Translations under genes and position numbers: made by a program | The notes under the pieces: generated by a model | The model's database searches: none | What the model saw: the letters and a program-made list of their open reading frames with translations, nothing else | What the model was told of the DNA's origin: nothing | Assembly: GCA_964035575.1 (NCBI GenBank) | Contig: CAXIVB010000021.1 | Coordinates: 62,001-126,000 of the forward strand | Origin: Rhynchopus sp. YZ270_cl-10 | Lineage: Eukaryota; Euglenozoa; Diplonemea; Diplonemida; Diplonemidae | DNA length: 64,000 nt | Direction: 5' to 3' | Part shown: in pieces, positions 37,396-48,273 of the stretch | Layout of the letters: every line of letters starts with the position of its first letter | Position numbering within the stretch: position 1 is the stretch's first letter

Positions 37396-37450
37396 CCAGT
37401 TGGTCACCCGCGCCAGTACTATCCAGGCTTGGAGGTGTCTAACTTCTCAG
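37396..37450 (-). pseudogene. 5S rRNA fragment, reverse copy
   Basis: Reverse complement of 15513-15567. Confidence 0.8.
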
Positions 37451-37504
37451 GTAAAAACGGACTGGTAATAAGTCTTCCCAGCTTTTCTATCCAGACCTAT
37501 TATT

Positions 37505-37622
37505 GGATTCGGCCATACTCTGGTGAATACACCTCATCCCGCCTGATTTGAGAAGTTAAGCACCAGCAGGCCTGGATAGTACTGGCGTGGGTGACCAGCT
37601 GGGAAGTCCGGGTGCTTGAATC
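37505..37622 (+). rRNA. 5S: 5S rRNA, lacking last base and terminator
   Basis: 118 of 119 bases of 5S gene 4. The deletion junction replaces the final C and the T-run with AAAGGTTTTCG, so Pol III termination next to the gene is lost. Possibly inactive or yielding an extended RNA. Confidence 0.9.
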
Positions 37623-37630
37623 AAAGGTTT
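37623..37630. other. 8-base filler at deletion junction
   Basis: AAAGGTTT matches neither flank's source. With flanking bases, TCAAAGGTTTTCG equals 1495-1507 in the block upstream of 5S gene 1. Confidence 0.7.
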
Positions 37631-37674
37631 TCGTTGCATTGAACGAAAATGTGAAGGAAAGTTCAAAAAGAAAT

Positions 37675-37747
37675 TACAGCTAGTCGGGATTGAACCGACG
37701 ATCTCTCGCGTGTGAGGCGAGCGTCCTAACCACTAGACGATAGCTGC
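37675..37747 (-). tRNA. tRNA-Val(CAC), reverse-array copy
   Basis: Reverse copy of 3432-3504; the last tRNA before the deletion junction. Confidence 0.96.
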
Positions 37748-37811
37748 TACAATAATGACCGGAACTGTTTTCCACAAGAGGTGGGTTTTCTGCGGAAAAA
37801 TGGTAATAACG

Positions 37812-37893
37812 TGACGAGAGTGGGGTTTGAACCCACGCCTCCGAAGAGACCAGGGCCTAAACCTGGCGCCTTAGACCGCTCGGCCATCTCGCC
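37812..37893 (-). tRNA. tRNA-Leu(TAG), reverse-array copy
   Basis: Reverse copy of 3286-3367. Confidence 0.97.
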
Positions 37894-37952
37894 TTCCCAG
37901 TTTTTTATGACTTTTGCAAAGAACAGAAAATGGTTTGAGAAGGGAAAAAAGT

Positions 37953-38025
37953 CTCCTCCTGTTGGGTTCGAACCAACGACCTGCAGGTTAACAGCCTGAC
38001 GCGCTACCGACTGCGCCAAGGAGGA
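37953..38025 (-). tRNA. tRNA-Asn(GTT), reverse-array copy
   Basis: Reverse copy of 3154-3226. Confidence 0.97.
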
Positions 38026-38114
38026 CCTGACAAGTGTGCTTTTTGTGTTTTGCACAATCTTGAAAACAAAACAAAAGGGATAGATTGAAAATGAAAATGA
38101 AAAAGAATAACAAG

Positions 38115-38196
38115 TGACGAGAGTGGGGTTTGAACCCACGCCCCCGAAGGGACCAGGGCCTTAACCTGGCGCCTTAGACCACTCGGCCATCTCGCC
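38115..38196 (-). tRNA. tRNA-Leu(AAG), reverse-array copy
   Basis: Reverse copy of 2983-3064. Confidence 0.97.
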
Positions 38197-38289
38197 TTCA
38201 ATAAAAGCCAACAAGAATATGGAAGTGGGAATGTGTTTCAACCAGTCATAGAGGAGAATAACAAGGGACGAAACGGAGAAAAAGGAAAG

Positions 38290-38361
38290 TTCTCCTACGC
38301 GGATTCGAACCGCGGTCGCGAGATTCAGAGTCTCGAGTGCTAACCACTACACCATAGGAGA
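38290..38361 (-). tRNA. tRNA-Gln(CTG), reverse-array copy
   Basis: Reverse copy of 2818-2889. Confidence 0.97.
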
Positions 38362-38452
38362 TACAATTCTGTCGCTTCCTTCTTTTTCTTTGGTACCAAA
38401 AAGAATCGAGATCTGGAAATATCACAACAGTGTTTCCAAGCCAAAAAATGTT

Positions 38453-38525
38453 TGGAGATTGAGGGTATCGATCCCTCTACCTCTCGCATGCTGAGCGAGC
38501 GCTCTACCATTTGAGCTAAACCCCC
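38453..38525 (-). tRNA. tRNA-Ala(AGC), C33, reverse-array copy
   Basis: Reverse copy of 2654-2726. Confidence 0.93.
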
Positions 38526-38626
38526 TTACATTTCTTAAACGAATCTTTACAAGGTGGGGATGGAATTCAAAACCAAAAAGGGAGAAGTAACACTCAAGAG
38601 AAAATCTGGTCTTGAAACAAAAAGAG

Positions 38627-38698
38627 AGGGCACACCCGGGTTCGAACCAGGGACCGTTCGGACTGCAGCCGAATGCTCTACCACTGAGCTATATACCC
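38627..38698 (-). tRNA. tRNA-Cys(GCA), reverse-array copy
   Basis: Reverse copy of 2481-2552. Confidence 0.97.
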
Positions 38699-38781
38699 TT
38701 CAATAATCATGCTTTGCGCTGAATACTATCAGTTCACTTTTCGACCAACTTCTGTGTGTTACACCACAAATAAGGAAAAAA

Positions 38782-38900
38782 GGATTCAAGCACCCGGACT
38801 TCCCAGCTGGTCACCCACGCCAGTACTATCCAGGCCTGCTGGTGCTTAACTTCTCAAATCAGGCGGGATGAGGTGTATTCACCAGAGTATGGCCGAATCC
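38782..38900 (-). rRNA. 5S: 5S rRNA gene 2, reverse-array copy
   Basis: Reverse copy of 2279-2397. Confidence 0.96.
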
Positions 38901-39051
38901 AATAATGGGTCTGGGTGGAAAACCTTTGAAGAGCTTTATATTTCTGAGCTTGTTTTTGCTTCACTTGTGCAAAAGGTCTTGGGTGTTGCATGGTACAGGA
39001 AACTTTATTTGTCTCCCCTGTTCCGCTGCACTCTGCATTAGGTCATTTCAC

Positions 39052-39431
39052 CTAAAATAAGGCCAGTTTGCGATCTTCTTGGAGTATCTTGGTGTCCAGT
39101 ACAGTGTTTCTGGCATTGTGGACTTGCATGTTGTACAGGGCAACTGCCTGGGAATTAGTCCCACTTCTTGCAACAGTTTAGCTATTTCGGCATCCCCAGC
39201 GCGCATGATATTAAGCACAGGAGAATTTTTGGCTGCAGGTGCGCACGTCCCTTCTGGGGAGTATGGATGCCTCTTCCTCAGTTTTTGTTGTGCATTTTTG
39301 CACCTTTGCGCTCATCTCCATCTCACCAAAGGTGAAATTATGAATGCTGTCATGCAGCATTCACATTCCAGCATGCTCCTGTAGGCTGAAGCACCGTCGG
39401 TGGTGTAGTCTCCCCTCATTTCTGCTCTCTG
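39052..39431 (-). ncRNA. RNA 'Y' candidate, reverse-array copy
   Basis: Reverse copy of 1748-2127; dyad element at 39455-39490. Confidence 0.5.
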
Positions 39432-39536
39432 GATAGTGCAACAAACACAGGGATACAAGACAGGGTTGTCTTGTTGGAGGTGGGTCAGGGTCTGGATGTC
39501 CGAAAACCACACACCAACACGGAAGAAAAGCAAAAA

Positions 39537-39655
39537 GGATTCAAGCACCCGGACTTCCCAGCTGGTCACCCACGCCAGTACTATCCAGGCCTGCTGGTGC
39601 TTAACTTCTCAAATCAGGCGGGATGAGGTGTATTCACCAGAGTATGGCCGAATCC
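39537..39655 (-). rRNA. 5S: 5S rRNA gene 1, reverse-array copy
   Basis: Reverse copy of 1524-1642. Confidence 0.96.
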
Positions 39656-39956
39656 AATACTGAGTCAGGTTCGAAAACCTTTGAAGAGCTTTTTATTTCT
39701 GACCTTGTTTTTGCTTCGGTTGTGAAAACCGGTTTGTGGGTCAGCAGGTTTAACAAGTTTGGCCAGTCCTTAGCACAACACTTAGTGCGCTGCACTACTG
39801 CATCGGAGCAGGTGCCTGTGTGCTCACAGGTCACCACTCAGTGGTCGATCCCTCTAGACCAGTGTGCTGGGTTTACTGGGTTTACTGGGTAACATGATGG
39901 TTTGTGTGATCACGTTTGTTTTGGTTTGTTTGTTTAAAAAGGCGGGTTTGTGCAAA

Positions 39957-40101
39957 GCACAGCACCGCCGCTGTCAAAAATTTCACTGTGCAAGCCAGCC
40001 GAAGCTAGTGCCACCAGTATCCCCTGCGCAGTGCAATGCAAGGGCCACTGGTGTGTCGACGCCCTTGTTGATCAGGTCAGACACCAGTAAGGTATGTAAC
40101 C
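39957..40101 (-). ncRNA. U1: U1 snRNA, reverse-array copy
   Basis: Reverse copy of 1078-1222. Confidence 0.9.
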
Positions 40102-40177
40102 TCTAGCTGAGTTTAACAACATGCGAAACTCCAACACCTTCAGGGAAGCGTAGTGGTTGTCAAGACTTAAAAACAGA

Positions 40178-40288
40178 TGAGACACAAAGGCCCCTTCAAA
40201 AATTATGCTTTCACTTAGTGGCTCTTACCCACGGTCATCTTTAGTAAAAGGCGAAAGATGAGTTCGATATGGGCAAGAACCGTGATAT
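40178..40288 (-). ncRNA. U5: U5 snRNA, reverse-array copy
   Basis: Reverse copy of 891-1001. Confidence 0.93.
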
Positions 40289-40488
40289 GGCTCTGTTTTG
40301 TTCTATTGCTGTATGCACTTTGCTACACATGGAAGCATGTTGAGAGCGAGGATAGTGTGGTAACTTCTTGATTGATCAAGATGTCCTTGAAGGTGAAAAA
40401 AGTAATGTGAAGCCTTTTTTGAGGTTTTTCTTAAAAACAAGCTGTAAGTGGAAGGGCTGTGCCTGGTACTCTTCCCTGCGCCATACAG

Positions 40489-40648
40489 GGGAGAGACAAA
40501 ACAATACAAGAAGTATGTGACAATCATCGCAAGTGCTCATGCTGCACATGCCCAACCTATGTCATCATCCAGCTTTGGTCTTGTGCCGAAGAAAACAATC
40601 TTCAACACGAATGCACTCAAAAACAGATCCTGTGTAGAGTACAGTCTT
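40489..40648 (-). ncRNA. U3: U3 snoRNA (probable), reverse-array copy
   Basis: Reverse copy of 531-690. Confidence 0.72.
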
Positions 40649-40809
40649 GCCCTTGTTTGTTCCACCTATCGGCTGCACAGATGTCTACAGGGAGGCACAT
40701 TGGTGGTGGTAGTTCTGGTGTGTTAGCTTTACGTGGTGTCTTTATGTTACCACCCCAACACGCTTCCCTGTTGACATAGCTTTGTGACACGACTGGGAGA
40801 AAAGGAGGT

Positions 40810-40952
40810 ATTCTTGCGCTCGGGATAATTCCATAAGCAATGACCAAATAGGGACGCTGTGGAGAGATTGCTGGTTGAAAACTACCCAATTCCCGCCATG
40901 GGCCGCTTCGGCGTTGCCACATTGGCAATTTGTGTAGCTGCTTCGGCGGCCT
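40810..40952 (+). ncRNA. U4: U4 snRNA, reverse-array copy
   Basis: Reverse copy of 227-369; upstream box at 40760-40776. Confidence 0.9.
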
Positions 40953-41100
40953 TGTTTTTACTACGATTGATCATCACCTTCGCTCACTTCCCTGTGACAT
41001 GGGTGTGTAATCTGTTTGCCTTGTTGTTTCCTAGTAATATTGATCATCATCATGCTTCCCTGTACATGGGTGTCGAATTTGGTATGGACTAAAAAGAAGT

Positions 41101-41289
41101 CATACCTTCTCGGCCTTTTGGCTAAGATCAAGTGTATTATCTGTTCTTATCAGCTTAATATCTGATACAGTGCCTTGTGCACTGATGATATTAACGCAAT
41201 TTCTCATTGGGGTGACGGGTCGCCAGGGCAACCTGGTCCGTTCACACATGTTGCCCTGGAGCTGCACAACATCCAGGAGTGGCATACCC
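41101..41289 (+). ncRNA. U2: U2 snRNA, reverse-array copy
   Basis: Reverse copy of 26675-26863; upstream box at 41052-41068, 49 bases before the start. Confidence 0.95.
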
Positions 41290-41573
41290 TCTTTTTTAAC
41301 AAAACAAAAACAAACACACAAAGGCAACATATCATACATACCATACATACCATACATACACAGTGGTTACCGGTAAGGGTTATTAAAAACAGAGGTCGGA
41401 GCGAGCCTCTCAATGTCAGAGGCTTCAAAGCATTTCACGAGAAAACTCGCCCCTGTCCTTCTTCATCACTATCACTTGACCGAACACTCCCCACAAGGAA
41501 GCCTGTAAAAGGTGATGCTTTTTTAGGCAACAACACAGACACAGGGGGGGTACTGGGTGGGGTAATATAAAAA

Positions 41574-41896
41574 AGGGTGCTTGCGTTGTGTGCTGGATCG
41601 GGACCACCAGTAAACTGGCAGCCCCACATCCAGTTCTAATATTTGAAGTGTGAAATAGAACGCAGTCAGAATTAGTGTTACACGCTAATGTAAGAATAAT
41701 CATCATGGGTAATATTCTGTACGAACGTACGGGATTTACATCATATGAAAGTGGTTCCGCCTTGGGCCATATCAGGCCCACAGCAGGACACATCATAAAA
41801 ATTGTAAAGAATTTTCTGATAAGAAAGGTCTTTTCAAGTTTTAGCTGTTGCTGAACGAGTTGTTTGGTTTCGAAGTAGCACACTAACTTAGCACCC
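41574..41896 (-). ncRNA. Unidentified RNA X, reverse-array copy
   Basis: Reverse copy of 26068-26390; dyad element 41920-41955. Confidence 0.82.
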
Positions 41897-42023
41897 AAAC
41901 ATAGGGAGAGTATGGGAAAACAAGACAGGGTTGTCTTGTTGGAGGTGGGTCAGGGTGACACACACACCTGTGCACTTTGTACATGCATCATATGTGTGAA
42001 TGTTTTTTCTCATGGTGACGTAA

Positions 42024-42140
42024 AAAAGGCCAGTCTCTTTCGAGGCTGGCCATGTTTGACAAAGTTGTGTGAGAAGAATATAATCTTCATGCTTCCATAC
42101 CAATGAAGTACAGAAACTGTAGCTTTAGAAATCGTTGGTT
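42024..42140 (-). ncRNA. SL RNA: Spliced-leader RNA gene 4, reverse-array copy
   Basis: Reverse copy of 25824-25940. Confidence 0.92.
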
Positions 42141-42300
42141 GCCCTTTTTCTTACCATTGCTCTAAGCACCAACATGTGCTGGTAAACATGCCACTTGTGG
42201 TGAATAATGTGGGTAGGAATGGTCTGGGCAACGTGGTGGGGTGTATCAACAACACATGTGTATGGTGATGTGGAAACAATGTTCACATGGAAAAATGTAA

Positions 42301-42615
42301 AAAAGAAACGCTTCTCCAGTTCAAGCCATTGAGTTGGAAACACCCTCACTCTGCTCTGTGCTGCGATCCTTGAACTGTCCACTGCAGGAGTTATGAGCTG
42401 CTCTGTGAGACCAGCCTGGCCCGGTTCACCCCATTTCACTCTGATTGTTGCCCTGGTTTACACCAAGGCCGCAAACAGGACAGTAGACTAACACGGACAA
42501 CACATCAACACAGAAGTTGAAGGTGCCTTTGGTCCACCTCAAAGAGTGCCCAGTTCTGGAGAAGCTTGCCCCCCCAGAAGCTAGGGGTTTCAGGATGCAG
42601 CCAACACATCCCGGC
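42301..42615 (-). ncRNA. SRP RNA: SRP RNA, reverse-array copy
   Basis: Reverse copy of 25349-25663. Confidence 0.92.
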
Positions 42616-42766
42616 TCAATAGATACCATATTGTCGGAATACAAGACAGGGTTGTCTAGTTGGAGGTGGGTCAGGTCAAAAACGTGGTTTTGAAGATCCT
42701 CACTTCTTGTGTGTGTTTTTTTTTTGCTTTGCACAAAGACACACAAAGACAATCATGCTAACGTAA

Positions 42767-42882
42767 AAAAGGCCAGTCTCTTTCGAAACCGGCCATGTTT
42801 TGACAAAGTTGTGTGAGAAGAGTAATCTTCATGCTTCCATACCAATGAAGTACAGAAACTGTAGCTTTAGAAATCGTTGGTT
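42767..42882 (-). ncRNA. SL RNA: Spliced-leader RNA gene 3, reverse-array copy
   Basis: Reverse copy of 25082-25197. Confidence 0.95.
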
Positions 42883-43100
42883 GCTCTTTTTCTCTACACA
42901 GCTTTCGACATGTATATGCTCAGGGAAGCATGCCAGTAGCATAAAGCATATGGTCGTTTTTTGAAACCAATATTTCAATGGGTCACTGCAGCCTGCCACT
43001 TGCCACCTGTGGGTGATGGGTATGTCTGCACATATGTGTTGGTCTGGGAAGCATGAAGAAGACACCAGTGTAAAAAATACGTGTGATCCGGGGGACAAAA

Positions 43101-43205
43101 AAAAAGTTGATACTTTCTCGATTAATGCGTGTCATCCTTGCGCAGGGACCATGCTAATCTTCTCTGTATCGATCCAATTTTAACGGATGTCCCATTTCTG
43201 GGGTC
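43101..43205 (-). ncRNA. U6: U6 snRNA, reverse-array copy
   Basis: Reverse copy of 24759-24863. Confidence 0.96.
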
Positions 43206-43342
43206 CAGTAAAAATGCACAAGGTGGTTGACAAGACAGGGGCCCCTTGTTGGAGTTGGGTCAGGGTCTGAATGTGGTTCTAAACTTCTGCTGTTGTTGTG
43301 TGGGTTTTTTTGCTTGTGCACAAGACGATCGTGTTAACGTAA

Positions 43343-43458
43343 AAAAGGCCAGTCTCTTTCGAAACTGGCCATGTTTTGACAAAGTTGTGTGAGAAGAATA
43401 ATCTTCATGCTTCCATACCAATGAAGTACAGAAACTGTAGCTTTAGAAATCGTTGGTT
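43343..43458 (-). ncRNA. SL RNA: Spliced-leader RNA gene 2, reverse-array copy
   Basis: Reverse copy of 24506-24621. Confidence 0.95.
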
Positions 43459-43761
43459 GCCCTTTTTCTCTACAATGTTCTAAGTGCCAACATGTTCTGG
43501 GAATCATGCCATATGTATCATTATTATGGTGGGTTTTTTTTCTAACATAGCCGTAGAGTGGCTTATAAACATACCTAAGGATGCCCAATGTGCTCGAAAG
43601 TCCAAAAATCTTGGGAATACGGGATATTTGGGCTCATTTGAGTCAATTGCGTGGTCGTACAATTTAATCTGAGCATTACACATATCCTAATCACCAAAAT
43701 ATTCGAAGAACATGGGAATCATGTGTGTTTTTTGGGTTTGCACAAGGTGATGTTAACGTAA

Positions 43762-43877
43762 AAAAGGCCAGTCTCTTTCGAAACTGGCCATGTTTTGACA
43801 AAGTTGTGTGAAGAATATAATCTTCATGCTTCCATACCAATGAAGTACAGAAACTGTAGCTTTAGAAATCGTTGGTT
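43762..43877 (-). ncRNA. SL RNA: Spliced-leader RNA gene 1, reverse-array copy
   Basis: Reverse copy of 24087-24202. Confidence 0.95.
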
Positions 43878-43926
43878 GCCTTTTTTCTCTACAACGTTCT
43901 GAGTACAGACGTGTCCTGGGAAGCAT

Positions 43927-44323
43927 GCCAGTAGTGTAAAAAATATGATGGTTTTTTTGTACCTAACATCTTGTACACTGAGAAGGTTCTGCACAAGTGG
44001 AAGCCTATATAAGGATATTCATAAGAGTCAAAAGGGGCTTCTGAAGGGGTATATGGGTAGTATGAGCTCATATGAATCCATTAAAAGCGTCTATGGCATG
44101 ATCTAAGCATCACATAATTTCTGAAATCAATACCAACCACAATTTATGGCTATTTTTCCAGCAATAGCCGTATCATGGCTTATAACCATACCTAAGGATG
44201 TCCAATATGCTGGAAAAGTTAATAATCTTGGGTATATAGGGTTTTTGGGCACATTTGAGTCAATTGCGGGGTCTTACGATTTAATCTGAGCATCACACAT
44301 ATCCTAATCACCTATATAATCGA
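43927..44323. repeat. Satellite cores, reverse copy
   Basis: Reverse complement of 23641-24037. Confidence 0.65.
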
Positions 44324-44618
44324 AAAACACATACAAAATGACCTACATAGCCGTAAAATGACCCAAATGTGCATATTCGGGTTGAAATTTCATTTTTTCG
44401 GAAAGTTTTTTTTTCTCAACAATTCAGGGCGTTCGCCCCGGGGCGAAAAATATTTTTTTTCGTTAAAAAAATCTTTTCCTGAAAAAATGACATTTTATTT
44501 CGCCCCAGGGCTTCGCCCCACCGGGGCGAAACCCTGTATAAATAAATAAATAAAAAAAAAAAAAGGGAGGAAAAAAAAAAAAAAGAGAGAGAGATTTCTC
44601 CCCACCACCCTGTCGACC
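44324..44618. repeat. Low-complexity tract, reverse copy
   Basis: Reverse complement of 23346-23640. Confidence 0.7.
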
Positions 44619-45263
44619 CCCCCGGAGGGGGGGTCACAGAGGGGGTGTCCACTGTACTCAAAATCATCCGCAAACCCGCCTGCCGTGAGAGGAAGTTTCC
44701 CCAGCACTCCCGCTCGCTCCTCAATCCTGCAGTCAGCTGAAGGTGTCCCGTACCCCCTGTTATAGAAGGTGTCACTACTCGTGTCAACTCTATCTTCAAC
44801 CTTGGTGGAGGCAGAGAGACGGGTTAGTTTATTGAAAATAATCAAAATAAGGATGAAGTCTCATATGACGGATGCTTCTCTCTTGTACATCTGTTCGATT
44901 AAACAGCACAAAGAGAACCCTCAGTGAGGGGGGATTGATGAAATTCTCCATCGTTTTGCTGGTTTTAGTCCTGGGGAAGGGATCACGCGCAAATCGCAAT
45001 TTTTTTTGATCACTCAGCACCAGGGATTCACCCCCCACGAACTAGCTTCTCTCCGGCGGAAAAATTTTTTTTTGACCTATTTTAAGCACTAGTAAAAAAG
45101 CAAAAATTTCGGGTTTTTTGGCATTTCGCCACGATCAGGAAAAAACGATGGCGATAGCGAACGCCCTGCAACAATTACATGGGTGAGTTCCGAGTACATT
45201 ATGGGGTCGTAAGTTTTTATTCAAGCATCACACATTATGTAGAATAATTTATGCCATACAATG
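44619..45263. other. Unidentified island, reverse copy
   Basis: Reverse complement of 22701-23345. Confidence 0.35.
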
Positions 45264-48200
45264 TTACCAAAAAAAGTCGATTTTTGGTCACTTTTTCAAA
45301 AATATGAAAATTCGATTTTTGGGTACTAGATAGGTCTTTCCGGTGCAAAAACGACCGTTAAATGGATTCTCCGGGGTCCTAAGGCCCCAAAAATCACTTT
45401 TGGACACACGGGCAATATCCCAGTATACCCTAGGAAATTGGTGGGAACCCAAAAATTGGCCTCAAAATCCGACCAAAACCAAGGTTTCTGTAGAGGTACA
45501 TGTTGAACCTCATGTGTGTTCTGGAGACCCATTTTGTTTTTAAAAGTGAATCTAAATAGCCAAAAATTTAAAACTCTTGTAGCGCATTCGGAATAGAGGG
45601 GGTATTCGCGAAAACCTGTGCGAAACATTTATCAATTCAGGTCTGACCCACATGGTCATGACCCCATATTTTGGGTGCGGAAAACACCCTATCTGTTGAC
45701 CTACCGGCTTGTATGCCTGTATACCTGGTTGGGTCAACTTTTTGAAAATTTCCTGGGCCATATACCCTATTTGGGCCCCCTGAATCCATTGCGACATCGT
45801 TTTTTCACATTCGAGTGAAAACTAATATATAGGATAACCCATGGGTATGGGTACCTCGCTCAATACCCCTAAAATCAGTGCTTTTGAAAATGACCCTATG
45901 GAAAAATGTATCCAAAATATTGAAACATGTTCTCCTGGCATCTGCAACACGATATTTTGGGCCCCCTGGGCCCCGGGGGCCCTACGGGCCCCCATATTCG
46001 CGAAAAGTTGGGCATCCCAGCTAGTGGGTCGGTACTGGGTATACAAACATCCCCCCAAAAAGTGAGATTTTGACCCCCCAAAAATGGCCATTTTTTTACT
46101 CCCCGGGACCTTCTCAGGTGTGTATTCGGACCCTCTCGTGGTCTTAAACCGGATTTTTGGGGCCCCCACACCCTGGAATACCCCCCATAGTGTCGTTTTT
46201 TCACCCGCAGGGCCGATTTTTTAGAAAAAATTTGGTTTTTAAGGAACAACATTTACCCTGCGACACCTTGAAAAACAGGTGATTTTTGCCTTTTTCAGTT
46301 GTGTGTGTGCAGTGCCGAATTCCCCAGGCTTGGTGAAAGTTGTGCCTCCAATACCCCTATGTGGGTTGGAAAAATCAAATAAAGATAAAATTTTGAGGCA
46401 GCCTGGGGGTGTGCTATGGTAAACAATTTGTGTGTGTAAAAATACCCCTAAAAAACACCCTAAAAATGGCTGTTTTTCGCCTATTTTTGGGGGTCGCCTG
46501 AGCTATTTTTTTTATTGTTTTGGCTTTTCCTGGGACCTGAAAATAGGGTCCTGGGCCCAATATGTCCCAATGAGGCCATTGGAATATCGATTTTTTCCAG
46601 ATATGGGCCTCCTAGACCGAAATTTTTGATTTTGGTGTTGCAAAAATTTTCGAAAATCCTGAAAAGTGCCCAAAAACACGTAAAAACACGTGTATAGGCA
46701 CACCCTATCGGCCCCCAGCATTGCCCAGGATTGTTGCAAATTTTCCCTGCATGGGGGCCCTCCGGGCCCCCTGGACCCATTGCGACCCGATTGGTTCACA
46801 TTCCTGGAAAATTTGGTCCCTAAGACACATACGTGGTTAACATACCCCTGAAAAACACCCTATTTTTGACCCTAAAAAACACCCTATTTTTGACCCTGAA
46901 AACATGATTTTAGCAAATAGGGCAACTAGTTTGGTGATCCAGCGACCGACTCATGGGCCCAGTATGTCCAACAGGGCCATATGTTTGGTAAATTTTACCG
47001 GGGGCAAGGGGATGTACAAAAAAAAAGTGGATTTTTTACCTTAAAAAAATGGCCAAAAATAGGCCAAAAATGGCCATTTTTCGGCCATGTGACCCCCACA
47101 GCAACCCTATATAGACCCCCAAAAACCTAATATTTTTTTCCCAGCGATGTGTCCTGGGGGCCCTTCGGGCCCCCAGGACACATCGCAACCCCGTTTTTTC
47201 AAAAAGTTGGCCCTACGGGCCAACTTTTTGAGGTGGCCTGTAGGGTGACCCCTTCAAAAAGCTGGAACCCGGATTTTGGGGTCAGGGGTCCCTTTATGCA
47301 CTTTTATGTATAAAAAAATGTCTGGGGCGAGAAAATGCAAATTTTTGCCTGCAAACACACTGCATACTACGACAGGACCATATTCCATCTTATCAGGAAA
47401 AATTTCGGAGGTGTTAGTCATAAAAACAATTTAAAATTTTTTGAAAAAACATGAGATCTGGATAAAAGTTTTGACTGTACCTGTGGAAGGTGGGATTTTG
47501 CCTGTGTTTTGACTTTTTTTTTCAGTAAATAAACTTCTACTCATCTCCGGAGGCCGTCCGAGGTCGCAATTAACTCATTTTGACACTTTAGGGCCATATA
47601 CCGCCCGTTTTTTCAAAAAGTTGAAAATTTTGGCCCCCAGGATTGGGTACAGCGTGTACTGAACCCTGATTTTCGAAAAATCTCAACTTTTGAAATTCGT
47701 CACTTATGGCAGCATGTATCTGACACCCAATTTTGACTTTTCCCGTGAATCCATTCTGGTGCATATACACTATCTGGCACCCCTGAGTCCATTGCGGGGT
47801 CGTTTTTTCAAAAAGTCGACCGGACTAATACCTAATATGACCCTGGGTATAGCGTACCGTCTCAGAAACACCCCAAAATCAGTGTTTTTGAAGGGTTCTC
47901 ACAGCTAAAATCGATGAAAAAATGTCAAAATCACTTTCCCGTGACCCAATAGCGTGAAATATGGCCCATGTGGGCCCCCAGGACCTATAACACCCCCAAT
48001 CGGTCGATTCCATGCATATTTCACACCCCCAGATATATGTGCCCATGGGGTGCCAGACCCCAAAATCATGATTTTTTCATGATTTTTGGCCCGATGCACT
48101 GACCTGCAGGGCCATATCGTCTACCGGGGCAACCACATTTTTGAAAATTCGGCCTTGCATAGGGCCCAGTATGTCCCACAGGGTATGTTGCCCCAGATTC

Positions 48201-48273
48201 AGGTCCCCGCACAAGCCAAACCAATATTTTAAAATCGATTTTTTTGAAAAAAATATTTTTCAAAAAAAATCGT
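45264..48273. other. Satellite-like spacer, reverse copy
   Basis: Reverse complement of 19691-22700, with hairpins at 47144-47186 and 47200-47230. Confidence 0.6.

Larger units (their letters stand above)
32422..37622. repeat. Reverse copy of unit positions 21340-15341
   Basis: Reverse complement of 15341-21340 with two 401-bp repeats missing: positions pair with sum 53765 before the array and 52963 after it. First segment of the reverse array. Confidence 0.95.
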
